DNA of 64,000 nucleotides, taken from positions 4,217,451-4,281,450 of the forward strand of contig NZ_SJOM01000007.1 in NCBI RefSeq assembly GCF_004762045.1, given 5' to 3'. A program made the translations under genes and the position numbers. Numbering within the stretch: position 1 is the stretch's first letter; every line of letters starts with the position of its first letter. Of the stretch, positions 1 through 7,725 are shown piece by piece. The DNA comes from Mycobacterium sp. DL99 (GTDB lineage: Bacteria; Actinomycetota; Actinomycetes; Mycobacteriales; Mycobacteriaceae). Below the pieces are notes generated by a model that worked only from the letters and a program-made list of their open reading frames with translations, was not told where the DNA came from and did not search any database.

Positions 1-1
1 T

Positions 2-577
2 TCGAAGCTGGCCGAGCTGCAGGGCGAGAAGAGCTACGCGCAGCAGTGGCGGGCGACCGCCGAGGAGATCAAGGCCGACATCCTGGCCCGCGGGGTCGAT
101 TCCCGCGGCGTGCTCACCCAGCGCTACGGCGATCCCGCGCTGGACGCGTCGCTGCTGCTGGCGGTGTTGACGCGGTTCCTGCCCTCGGACGACCCCCGGG
201 TGCGGGCGACCGTGCTGGCGATCGCCGACGAGCTAACCGAGAACGGCCTGGTGCTGCGCTACCGGGTCGAGGAGACCGACGACGGCCTGTCCGGCGAAGA
301 GGGCACCTTCACCATCTGTTCGTTCTGGCTGGTGTCCGCGCTGGTCGAGATCGGCGAGGTGAGCCGGGCCAAGCACCTGCTGGAGCGGTTGCTGTCGTTC
401 GCCAGCCCGCTGCATCTGTACGCCGAGGAGATCGAGCCGCGCACCGGTCGCCACCTCGGCAACTTCCCGCAGGCGTTCACCCACCTGGCCCAGATCAACG
501 CCGTGGTGCACGTCATCCGCGCCGAGGAGGAATCCGACAGTTCCGGGGTCTTCCAGCCCGCCAACGCGCCGATGTAG
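2..577 (+). CDS. GH15-family trehalase, C-terminal part (5' end outside window)
   Basis: The frame is open from the window edge to a TAG stop and gives about 191 residues of an (alpha/alpha)6-barrel. The stretch EEGTFTICSFW followed by LYAEEIEP and GNFPQAFTHLAQINA is the usual end of GH15 glucoamylase/trehalase proteins, including the late catalytic glutamate region. The M. tuberculosis counterpart is Rv2402, which also lies just before lppR-lepA. Mycobacterial members hydrolyse trehalose in the cytoplasm. The last 15 or so residues are polar and probably disordered. The start and the first two thirds are not in the window. Confidence 0.85.
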   Translation, partial: SKLAELQGEKSYAQQWRATAEEIKADILARGVDSRGVLTQRYGDPALDASLLLAVLTRFLPSDDPRVRATVLAIADELTENGLVLRYRVEETDDGLSGEEGTFTICSFWLVSALVEIGEVSRAKHLLERLLSFASPLHLYAEEIEPRTGRHLGNFPQAFTHLAQINAVVHVIRAEEESDSSGVFQPANAPM

Positions 578-752
578 GCCGGAGGCCTACGTTCTACAGA
601 TGTGGGCGGCTAGCTGTCGTGACCTGACACGTTGTTGTCAGGCGCACGCATTCGCCATCCTGGCCCGGCATTCCGAATCCTGTTGGGCCACAGCTAGATG
701 GGAGCCTGGCGGCGTTACCATCGTCGCTGCCCGCTAGTCACTAGGAGACGGC

Positions 753-1136
753 TCAGCTTACGGTCAGCGCGAGGAGTGCAATCGAAATCACAGCGGTTAT
801 CGTAATTTTGGCAAGCCGCCAGCTGGAACGCCGTGCGACCCAGGGCAGATCCGGCAGCCGCCGAATCCTGCCGGCGGCCCCGAGCGCAAGGGTGGCCACG
901 GCGCCGATCCAGATTGCTACGGGCAACTGACTCCAGTCGGCCTGGGCGCGCGCCAGCGCCAGGACGGCGACGGCGGCGCTGCTCGTCGTAAGCACAGTCA
1001 ACCGGTCATCGGTGCCGCGTCGGTTTCTCTGTTCGCGCGCGCGTTCGCGCCAGGCGGTGAGGGTGTATGCCGCGGGGATCGCCAGCAACGAGGCCGCTAC
1101 GGCGAGGTTTACCACCACGGTGACGGTATCTGTCAT
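753..1136 (-). CDS. Small membrane protein of unknown function
   Basis: This 127-residue protein has an N-terminal hydrophobic helix (about 7-28), a basic loop (RERAREQRNRRG), two central hydrophobic helices (about 48-88) and a C-terminal one (about 108-127), so probably four membrane segments. Its ATG overlaps the stop of the upstream hydrolase as ATGA, so the two are translationally coupled. I recognise no family. Its place at the end of the regulator-hydrolase operon suggests a partner of the hydrolase, but that is inference. Confidence 0.6.
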   Translation of the reverse strand: MTDTVTVVVNLAVAASLLAIPAAYTLTAWRERAREQRNRRGTDDRLTVLTTSSAAVAVLALARAQADWSQLPVAIWIGAVATLALGAAGRIRRLPDLPWVARRSSWRLAKITITAVISIALLALTVS

Positions 1137-2194
1137 GCCGCGTCGACCAGGATGCGGATGGCGATCTCATCTACGCCGACGGCACTGTTCGCCAGGACGA
1201 CCACCGCCGCGGCGTGCTCGCGGTCGAGAGCGAGCATGCTGGAGAACCCTGCTGTGCCGCCGTTGTGCCAAGTGAGGTCCACGTCGCCGATCCGGTGAGT
1301 GAACCATGCGCGGCCCACCCGGATGTCATTGCCCACCTCCCAGCGTGGGTCGAGCGCACTGAGGCCCGGTGCGCGGCGGTCGAGCAGGGCCTGTGCGTAA
1401 CGCGCCATGTCCGCCGGTGTCGAGCGCACCCCGCCGGCGGGCGCGTACGCGTTCAGGGGCCACGCCTGCTCGGGTTGGCCTTTCGCGCTCCAACCGGTCG
1501 GCGCATCCGAGGACAACTCTGATGCGGAGAGTGGGGTGAAGGAGCGTGTCATCCCGAGCGGTTGGAACAGGTGGCGGTCGAGCATTGCCGGGTAGTTGGT
1601 CCTGGCGTGCTCGGCGAGCGCCTCGCCGAGCAGGGCTACGCCCAGGTTCGAATACGAAAAGGAGCCGCGCCCAGAGAGATTCGCTGAGCGCGCCTGGGTG
1701 AGCAGCGTCGCGGCGTCGGCTGTGTAGGGATTGCGGTGCCGCAGCACGGCAAGACTGGCGCCGGCCAGATCTCGCGGCCGGTTGGCGATCCGCGGCAGGC
1801 CCGACCGGTGGCTGGCAAGTTCCTCGAGCGTTACGTCGGCTACCGCACTGCCGCCCAGGTCGAGCAGGCTCCCCAGCGGGGTGTCGGGTGTCAGCTCACC
1901 CGCCTCCACGGCTTCTGCAAAGACCAGAGAGGTCATGGTCTTCGTGATCGATCCGATCTCGTAGACGGTGTTCGAATCGGCGCCGAAGTGTGCCTCTGTC
2001 AATGCACGGTCGCGGATGTACACGACGCTAACGCGGTCGCGCAGCCCGTGCAGGAGAGGTGCAACCCGGGCGATGAGTTCGGGGTCGCCAGTGGCCGGAC
2101 CGAGTGTGGGCGGGGTGGGACGGCTGACGATTCCCACCGCGAGGACGATCATCGCGCCGAGGGCGGCGGCACACGTGCGCGGCGGCAGTCTCAT
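1133..2194 (-). CDS. Serine hydrolase, beta-lactamase class C / PBP4*-like
   Basis: This is a 353-residue protein of the beta-lactamase-related serine hydrolase family (PF00144). Residues 10-25 form a hydrophobic N-terminal segment, so it is exported or anchored and the active domain faces outward. The nucleophile motif is SITK (Ser82, Lys85), the second motif is YSN (181-183) and the third is HNGG (310-313). I chose the ATG at 2194 because it overlaps the regulator's stop as ATGA; a longer frame upstream lies inside the regulator. Substrate is unknown: D-Ala-D-Ala peptidases, esterases and beta-lactamases all share this fold. Confidence 0.8.
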   Translation of the reverse strand: MRLPPRTCAAALGAMIVLAVGIVSRPTPPTLGPATGDPELIARVAPLLHGLRDRVSVVYIRDRALTEAHFGADSNTVYEIGSITKTMTSLVFAEAVEAGELTPDTPLGSLLDLGGSAVADVTLEELASHRSGLPRIANRPRDLAGASLAVLRHRNPYTADAATLLTQARSANLSGRGSFSYSNLGVALLGEALAEHARTNYPAMLDRHLFQPLGMTRSFTPLSASELSSDAPTGWSAKGQPEQAWPLNAYAPAGGVRSTPADMARYAQALLDRRAPGLSALDPRWEVGNDIRVGRAWFTHRIGDVDLTWHNGGTAGFSSMLALDREHAAAVVVLANSAVGVDEIAIRILVDAA

Positions 2195-2715
2195 GCGATA
2201 CCCCGCGCCGCGGAGAGGATCACGAGTAGCGGTACCACCCGATCTGCCGGCACCGTGTACCGACCTCGTGTGCTCTGGATCAGCCAACCAACGGCGACCA
2301 ACGCGTTGAGGTGGTGGTAGACCTGTCCGGTCGTGCCGATCCCCTCCTGCCCGGTGAGATCGGCCACGGTCTCATGGCCTGCCCACACCAACTGGAGCAG
2401 CTTCAGTCGTACGGGGTTGCCTAGCGCATCGAACCGCTCTGCAAGAGACGTCCAGTCATTCTCCTCGAGGTCAGTGAGGGTGTGACCGAACTGCCACTGC
2501 AACGGCTGCCCGCCGCGTTCGATCCAGCCGGCATAGGTCACACCGCCGGGCGGGTCGAGTCGCGATTTGAGGTCCTCCAGCGCTGCGAGCGCACCCGGTC
2601 GGGTGCGCTCCTCCTCCCTGGCGGACCCGTCGGCGACGCGCTCCACAACGACGCGCTCCTCGATGACGGCGAGACGTTGCTCGATGCGTGCGAACCGTTC
2701 TTCGAAGCTCTCCAC
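2191..2715 (-). CDS. ArsR-like winged-helix transcriptional regulator
   Basis: This 174-residue protein has an N-terminal charged coiled-coil-like stretch (1-45, EERFARIEQRLAVIEERVVV). A winged-helix domain follows at about 90-165: RFDALGNPVRLKLLQLVWAG, then GQVYHHLNALVAVGWL as recognition helix and wing. The pattern is ArsR-like, with no cysteine or histidine cluster of a metal sensor. It is the first gene of a three-gene operon with ATGA junctions and probably controls it. A perfect palindrome 21 bp upstream of the start codon is a likely operator. Confidence 0.7.
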   Translation of the reverse strand: MESFEERFARIEQRLAVIEERVVVERVADGSAREEERTRPGALAALEDLKSRLDPPGGVTYAGWIERGGQPLQWQFGHTLTDLEENDWTSLAERFDALGNPVRLKLLQLVWAGHETVADLTGQEGIGTTGQVYHHLNALVAVGWLIQSTRGRYTVPADRVVPLLVILSAARGIA

Positions 2716-2735
2716 ACAAGTGACGGTAGTACATA

Positions 2736-2745
2736 ATTACGTAAT
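2736..2745. promoter_or_regulatory. Palindrome ATTACGTAAT upstream of the regulator gene
   Basis: A perfect 10-bp palindrome in an AT-rich patch (2731-2746) of otherwise GC-rich DNA, 21 bp upstream of the regulator's start codon. Its position fits an operator overlapping the promoter of the 2715-753 operon. Binding is inferred. Confidence 0.4.
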
Positions 2746-2769
2746 AGCGGATATCTGCTGGTAGGCGGC

Positions 2770-3151
2770 TCACCATGATGACGACGCGATCCGTGCGGTG
2801 TGGGCGCTCCGGGGCGAGAAACCAGATATGGGTTGAGACTGCCAAGAGGCCCAGTGTCGCTGCAGCAGCGTCTGTTTCATCGAGGCTTGCGTTGGCTCGG
2901 ACCAGGTGTGCGCGGAACCAGGCAGAGAAGCAGTCACTGGGTCGCGGCGACCCCGAAGACGGAGAACGCCCAAACGTCAGGAGCGCGATGACCACCATCC
3001 AGATCGGCAATGCGCCGAGAAGCCATAGGACCGGGATGGCGCCCAGCGCTATTGCGCGTCCGACGCGGGCCTACACGAGAACGGGTTTGCGCTGCCACCG
3101 GTCCATCACGATCACGACCGACCGCCAGGATGGCATGTGGTGGCTCACCAT
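2770..3151 (-). pseudogene. Decayed membrane-protein reading frame
   Basis: Starting from an ATG at 3151, one frame reads MVSHHMPSWRSVVIVMDRWQ and then reaches an amber codon at 3073-3071. It continues in the same frame with a convincing membrane helix pair (AIALGAIPVLWLLGALPIWM, then VVIALLTFG). Beyond LTFG the reading is not coherent in any frame, with a second hydrophobic patch near 2800-2850. This suggests a small membrane protein gene broken by a stop and probably a frameshift. No family recognised. The region 2716-3211 holds nothing else I can support. Confidence 0.35.
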
Positions 3152-3211
3152 TCGCGACGACGGCCGCGGCCGCCATGTGAGGGAACCGGGCCGCAGTCGG
3201 CGACGTCTAAA

Positions 3212-3340
3212 TGTCGTGACCTGACACGTTGTTGTCAGGCGGCGAACCTCCTACGGGTGAATGCCAGACACATCCACTCCGTCAGGAGGTCCTCCCACTT
3301 TCAAGCAGGCACGCCGTCAACAACCTCCCGGGTCACGACA
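3212..3340. repeat. 129-bp MITE-like unit with about 29-bp imperfect inverted ends
   Basis: The left arm starts TGTCGTGACC at 3212 and contains the hairpin CCTGACACGTTGTTGTCAGG (3220-3239). The right arm, 3312-3340, is its imperfect reverse complement and ends GGTCACGACA. The roughly 70 bp between them have no coding sense. The first 30 bp are identical to 615-644. This is either a deleted IS copy or a small non-autonomous element. Confidence 0.5.
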
Positions 3341-3341
3341 G

Positions 3342-4646
3342 CTAGGCGGTTCGGGTCAGCGGATCCGCCCAGGCGGCGTCAAACTGGACATCGAACTCGA
3401 CCTCCAACTGGGCCGGGGTCACCAGGACCACCGGGGTGAGTCCGCTCGTACCGCCCTGGGCGACTCCGGTGATCACGCGGCCGCCGAAGCCGGCCGGGGT
3501 GGCCGGGACGCGCACGGTCACCGTGAGCTGACCGACGCCCGGGGGCACCCGCAGAAAGAACTCGTCACCGGGTTGCACCGCGCCGCTCAATTCCCGACCG
3601 GCGGGATCGACGACCGACCCGTGCGACACCGCGAGCGCCGCACTGTCGGTGGCCCGCAACCGGAACGGCCCGATCAGCCCGGCCTCGACCACCGCGTCGT
3701 CGGCCGACAATGCGGTAGGTGTCGTGGCGCGCCGGGCCGCCCGGGCCCCGGCAGTCAGGTAGTTGTACAGGTGCACGACGCGGTCGGAGTTGGCATACAC
3801 GCCAGATCCGTTGAGCCAGAACCGAATATCGGTGAACCGAACCAGCGCGTCACGGTCAGCCAGGACGGCCAGCCGGTAGTACCGGTAGCCCTGGGGGCCA
3901 CGGCCGGGCCGGGTCGAGGACACGGTGCTGCCGACCCCGAGGGTCCTGCGATGTGTGCCACGGCCCGCGGCGACATTGAGTCCCGAGGCCGCCACGTCCT
4001 CCCACCGCTCGCCGTCGTGCGACTTCTGCAGCACCAACGACACCGCGGCGGTCGATTCCAATTCGACCGTGTAGCCGCCCAACTGGGGGGCCCCGTCGAA
4101 CTCGAACACGATGGCGTCGGCATCGGGGTAAGCCCTCGTCGGTTCGTTGCGCGGCCGGTTGTCCAGCGCCAGTCCGTTCGTGAACAACCAGATGGCCGCC
4201 TGAGTGGCCGCGATCGCCTCATGTTCGGCCAGGTTGGCCGCTCCCAGCGGCACCCCGGCCGCCCGCACCCGGCGGCTCAGTTCAGCCGTGCCGAGGGTGG
4301 GAAACGAGTTGCGGACGATCCAGTCCACCTCAGCCTCATAGGACCGGGCGCGCAGGTTGGGCACAGCTGACCAGGTGGCGGCCTCATACCGCGACGGCCG
4401 GGTGGGCGCGATGCCGGCGAAGTCCAGCGAGTAGGCCTCGACATTTGGATTCAGCCTGATCAGGTCGGTGCGCGCCGAGGTTCCGTCGGTGAAAACCACG
4501 GTGTCCACGGTGTGCGAATAAGTGCCACCGCGGTAACGCGTCATCGGCGTCGGGTCGGTCCGGCGGGGACGGATCCGCGTGCGCACGGCGACCGGGCCGG
4601 AAGCCGGGAGTTCGACTCGGGAATCGGCTACAGACAGGACAGACAT
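3342..4646 (-). CDS. Thioester-domain-like (TQXA family) protein lacking the thioester cysteine
   Basis: This 434-residue protein matches the Cys-Gln thioester (TQXA) domain from memory of the family: RYRGGTYSHTVDTVV, then AYSLDFAG, then VDWIVRNSFPTL, then EAIAATQAAIWLFTNG. The glutamine is present (Gln149), but the usual cysteine position in AYCLD is serine (Ser73), and the protein contains no cysteine at all. A discoidin-like stretch (LVLQKSHDGERWEDVA to FTDIRFWLNG) and a C-terminal beta-rich domain follow. There is no signal peptide and no LPXTG sorting signal. I chose ATG 4646 because AAGAAAG lies 10 nt upstream; GTG 4682 would add 12 residues. The stop codon lies within the CTAG bordering the IS-like end. 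Confidence 0.65.
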   Translation of the reverse strand: MSVLSVADSRVELPASGPVAVRTRIRPRRTDPTPMTRYRGGTYSHTVDTVVFTDGTSARTDLIRLNPNVEAYSLDFAGIAPTRPSRYEAATWSAVPNLRARSYEAEVDWIVRNSFPTLGTAELSRRVRAAGVPLGAANLAEHEAIAATQAAIWLFTNGLALDNRPRNEPTRAYPDADAIVFEFDGAPQLGGYTVELESTAAVSLVLQKSHDGERWEDVAASGLNVAAGRGTHRRTLGVGSTVSSTRPGRGPQGYRYYRLAVLADRDALVRFTDIRFWLNGSGVYANSDRVVHLYNYLTAGARAARRATTPTALSADDAVVEAGLIGPFRLRATDSAALAVSHGSVVDPAGRELSGAVQPGDEFFLRVPPGVGQLTVTVRVPATPAGFGGRVITGVAQGGTSGLTPVVLVTPAQLEVEFDVQFDAAWADPLTRTA

Positions 4647-4950
4647 GACGGGTTGACTTTCTTGAAGGCCGGATACGCGCACATCAACGCACCGCGAGAA
4701 AGCGGGCGGACGACGCAGAGGAGGGCGTCAGAAAATCAACAACAACAACGCACGTCGAGGCAGCGCACGATGGCGGCGCGCAGCGATTCGACCTGTTGCA
4801 TGCGGCCCACCATACGGCAAGTGGGCAGCAATGCCCAGTTCACACATTGGTGACGAGTTTGAATCGTCCACGCGCTAAACACTGTCGTGGACACGTTTCG
4901 GCCGTATCGTTGCCGCCCACACCCACTTTGACCAGTTGGAGGTTGGACCC
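4647..4950. other. Intergenic region between divergent thioester-like and encapsulin genes
   Basis: This 304-bp gap has no credible gene. It must hold the promoters for both divergent genes. TATCGT at 4905-4910 is a weak -10 candidate for the encapsulin operon, without a clear -35. GGAGG at 4938-4942 is the encapsulin ribosome binding site. A purine- and CAA-rich stretch lies near 4720-4755. Confidence 0.3.
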
Positions 4951-5874
4951 GTGACGTCCGCACAGAACGAATCACAGGCACTCGGCGATCTCGCCGCCCG
5001 TCAGCTGGCGAATGCGACCAAGACCGTTCCCCAGCTCTCCACCATCACCCCGCGGTTTCTGCTGCATCTGCTGAGCTGGGTGCCGGTCGAGGCGGGCCTC
5101 TACCGGGTGAACCGGGTGGTCAACCCCGACCGGGTGGCGATCCACTCGGAGGAAGGCGCGGGTACCGAAGAGCCGCTGCCCGAGACCTACGTGGACTACG
5201 AGACCAGTCCGCGCGAGTACACGCTGCGCTCGATCTCGACGCTGCTCGACGTGCACACCCGGGTGTCCGACCTGTACTCCAGCCCGCACGACCAGGTGGC
5301 CCAGCAGCTGCGGCTGACCATCGAGACGATCAAGGAGCGCCAGGAGTTCGAGCTGGTCAACAACCCCGAGTACGGGTTGCTGTCGCAGGTGACGCCGGAG
5401 CAGACCATCCAGACCCTGCGCGGCACTCCCACCCCCGACGACCTGGATTCGCTGATCACGAAGGTGTGGAAGACCCCGGCGTTCTTCCTGACCAATCCAC
5501 TGGGCGTGGCGGCATTCGGCCGCGAGGCCACCCGCCGCGGCGTGCCCCCGCCAGTCGTCAGCCTGTTCGGCGCCCAGTTCATCACCTGGCGCGGCATCCC
5601 GATCGTGCCCTCGGACAAGGTCCCCGTCGAGGATGGCAAAACCAAGTTCATCCTGGTGCGCACCGGTGAGGAGCGCCAGGGGGTGGTCGGCCTGTTCCAG
5701 CCGGGGCTGGTCGGTGAGCAGGCCCCCGGCCTGTCGGTGCGGTTCACCGGCATCAACCGGTCGGCGATCGCGTCCTACCTGGTGACCCTGTACTCGTCGC
5801 TGGCTGTGCTCACCGACGACGCGCTGGCGGTCCTCGAGGACGTCGGAGTGGACCACTTCCATGAGTACAAGTGA
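4951..5874 (+). CDS. Family 2A encapsulin shell protein (SrpI / MMP-I type)
   Basis: This is a 307-residue HK97-fold shell protein like Synechococcus SrpI and M. leprae major membrane protein I. Family hallmarks include the N-terminal arm (SLGDLAARQLANATKTVPQL-like segment), VPVEAGLYRVNRV, the E-loop region YVDYETSPREYTLRSIST, and a C-terminal A-domain ending ALAVLEDVGVDHFHEYK. Copies of this protein assemble into an icosahedral compartment that encloses a cysteine desulfurase. I chose GTG 4951 because GGAGG lies 8 nt upstream. The next gene overlaps it by 14 bp and encodes the expected cargo, which supports the call strongly. Confidence 0.92.
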   Translation: MTSAQNESQALGDLAARQLANATKTVPQLSTITPRFLLHLLSWVPVEAGLYRVNRVVNPDRVAIHSEEGAGTEEPLPETYVDYETSPREYTLRSISTLLDVHTRVSDLYSSPHDQVAQQLRLTIETIKERQEFELVNNPEYGLLSQVTPEQTIQTLRGTPTPDDLDSLITKVWKTPAFFLTNPLGVAAFGREATRRGVPPPVVSLFGAQFITWRGIPIVPSDKVPVEDGKTKFILVRTGEERQGVVGLFQPGLVGEQAPGLSVRFTGINRSAIASYLVTLYSSLAVLTDDALAVLEDVGVDHFHEYK

Positions 5875-7720
5875 GTACAGATCGGTAGACGCCGAAGGTG
5901 ACCTGCCGATCAGCGCGGCCGAGTTGACCGCGCTGGCGTCACAGCTGTTCGCGACGAGCTTCCGGCCGGGTCCAGACAGTCCACCTGCGACGAGTCAGGT
6001 CGCCCCGCGCGGGGTGGCGCCGGATACGACCTCGGCGTCATCAGCGGGCACCGCTGCGGCCGGCCTGGCCCATCCGGCGACTCCGGCCGAATTCGTGTCG
6101 GTGCCGGAGGTCTTCGTACCGGCACCGAGTACGCCTGAGCCGGAAGGTATTCCGGGTGTGGTCCCGGTCGCGCCCCGAGGTGGTGCGGCCAGTCCTATCG
6201 CACCCATCGGCGGCCTGGAGGCGTTCGCGATCCCCACGGGTCTGGTCCCGACGGTGCCCGGCGTGCTGGCAAGCGCTCCCCCGCCGGCACCGGTGGCACC
6301 CACTCCCTCCCCGTCGCTTCGCTCGCCCCAGGAACGCGGGTCGGCTCCGACCTGGCCGGGCGCGGTCCCCGCGGTGCCGGATCTGGGCTGGTCGGGATCG
6401 CCGGCACCATCGGCGGATGCGGGGAGCTACTACTTCCTGCAGGCTCCTGCCACCGATCCTGTTGCAGCCGAGCCGGTCCCGTTCGTGCGTGATGACCACG
6501 AGGTCTTCGACGTCAACGCGATCCGCGCGGATTTCCCGATCCTGCGTGAGACCGTCAACGGCAAGCCGCTGATCTGGTTCGACAACGCGGCCACCACCCA
6601 GAAGCCCCAGTCGGTCATCGACCGGCTGTCGTACTTCTACGCGCACGAGAACTCCAACATCCACCGCGCTGCCCACGAACTGGCGGCCCGCGCCACCGAT
6701 GCGTACGAAGATGCGCGCGAAGCGGTGCGCCGCTTCATCGGGGCATCGAAGGTCGAGGAAATCATCTTCGTCCGCGGCACCACCGAGGCGATCAATCTGG
6801 TGGCCTACGCGTGGGGCGGCAAGCATCTGGGCCCGGGCGACGAAATCGTCATCACCCACCTCGAGCACCATGCCAATATCGTTCCGTGGCAGCTGATCTC
6901 ACAGCAGACCGGCGCAGTGCTGAAGGTGGCGCCGGTGGACGACGCGGGCAACCTGCTGCTCAGTGAGTTCGAGGATCTGCTCGGGCCCCGCACGAAACTC
7001 GTTGCCGCCACCCAGGTGTCCAATGCGCTGGGCACGGTGACCCCGGTCAAGACCATCGTCGAACTCGGCCACCGCTACGGCGCCAGAGTGCTGATCGACG
7101 GGGCCCAGTCCATCCCGCACATCCCGATCGACGTGGCCGAACTCGGGGCCGACTTCTTCGTGTTCTCCGGCCACAAGATCTACGGGCCCACCGGAATCGG
7201 CGCCCTGTACGGCCGCGAGGACGTGCTCGCCGAGACCCCGCCGTGGCAGGGCGGCGGCAACATGATCGCCGATGTCACCCTGGACCGGTCGCTGTACCAG
7301 GGCCCGCCGAACAAGTACGAGGCCGGCACCGGCAACATCGCCGACGCGGTCGGGCTCGGTGAGGCACTGCGCTACGTGGAGCGGGTCGGCATCGATCGCA
7401 TCGCGGCCTACGAACACGCCTTGCTGGAGTACGCCACCCCGCGACTGGCTGCCATTCCGGGCGTGCGACTGGTCGGAACCGCCGACGAGAAGGCCAGCGT
7501 GTTGTCGTTCGTGCTGGCCGGGCATGAACCGCTGGAAGTCGGCAAGGCACTCAACGCCGAGGGCATTGCGGTGCGGGCCGGGCATCATTGCGCCCAGCCG
7601 ATCCTGCGCCGTCTAGGTCTGGAAGCCACGGTGCGGCCGTCATTCGCGTTCTACAACACCTTCGAGGAGATCGACGTGTTCATCGATGCGGTGCGCCGGT
7701 TCGCCGAGGGGAGCGCCTAG
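5861..7720 (+). CDS. Family 2A encapsulin cargo: SufS-type cysteine desulfurase with long disordered N-terminus
   Basis: This 619-residue protein has two parts. Residues 1-212 are Pro/Ala/Ser-rich and disordered, with two ordered-looking motifs: ELTALASQLFATSF (21-34) and YYFLQ (190-194). Residues 215-619 are a PLP-dependent class V aminotransferase fold of the SufS type: FDNAATTQKPQ, RGTTEAIN, THLEHHANIVPW, SGHKIYGPTG with the PLP lysine Lys439, and RAGHHCAQP with the persulfide cysteine Cys577. It releases sulfur from L-cysteine to form a persulfide. In the Synechococcus system the N-terminal extension drives loading into the shell. The ATG overlaps the shell gene by 14 bp, so both come from one transcript. 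Confidence 0.93.
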   Translation: MSTSEYRSVDAEGDLPISAAELTALASQLFATSFRPGPDSPPATSQVAPRGVAPDTTSASSAGTAAAGLAHPATPAEFVSVPEVFVPAPSTPEPEGIPGVVPVAPRGGAASPIAPIGGLEAFAIPTGLVPTVPGVLASAPPPAPVAPTPSPSLRSPQERGSAPTWPGAVPAVPDLGWSGSPAPSADAGSYYFLQAPATDPVAAEPVPFVRDDHEVFDVNAIRADFPILRETVNGKPLIWFDNAATTQKPQSVIDRLSYFYAHENSNIHRAAHELAARATDAYEDAREAVRRFIGASKVEEIIFVRGTTEAINLVAYAWGGKHLGPGDEIVITHLEHHANIVPWQLISQQTGAVLKVAPVDDAGNLLLSEFEDLLGPRTKLVAATQVSNALGTVTPVKTIVELGHRYGARVLIDGAQSIPHIPIDVAELGADFFVFSGHKIYGPTGIGALYGREDVLAETPPWQGGGNMIADVTLDRSLYQGPPNKYEAGTGNIADAVGLGEALRYVERVGIDRIAAYEHALLEYATPRLAAIPGVRLVGTADEKASVLSFVLAGHEPLEVGKALNAEGIAVRAGHHCAQPILRRLGLEATVRPSFAFYNTFEEIDVFIDAVRRFAEGSA

Positions 7721-7725
7721 ACCAG

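Larger units (their letters stand above)
615..3340. mobile_element. Candidate mobile unit bounded by IS481-like inverted ends
   Basis: TGTCGTGACC at 615-624 is matched by its inverted copy GGTCACGACA at 3331-3340. The outer flanks are GCTAGC (609-614) and GCTAGG (3341-3346), which fit the NCTAGN target duplication known for IS481. A second left-type end, identical over 30 bp to 615-644, lies at 3212-3241, and part of the inner sequence at 3312-3330 matches it in reverse. No transposase remains. The unit carries three coupled genes and a decayed one. Seen: the repeats and CTAG flanks. Inferred: transposition of the whole unit rather than two separate insertions. Confidence 0.5.

Noticed and set aside
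2775..3224. Plus-strand open frame of about 149 codons in the mobile unit
   Set aside because: Arg/Ser-rich composition without homologous motifs; the minus strand has more coherent membrane-helix coding.
4881..4894. CTGTCGTGGACAC as a further IS end near the encapsulin promoter
   Set aside because: Only eight bases agree with the IS-like ends and there is no partner or CTAG flank.
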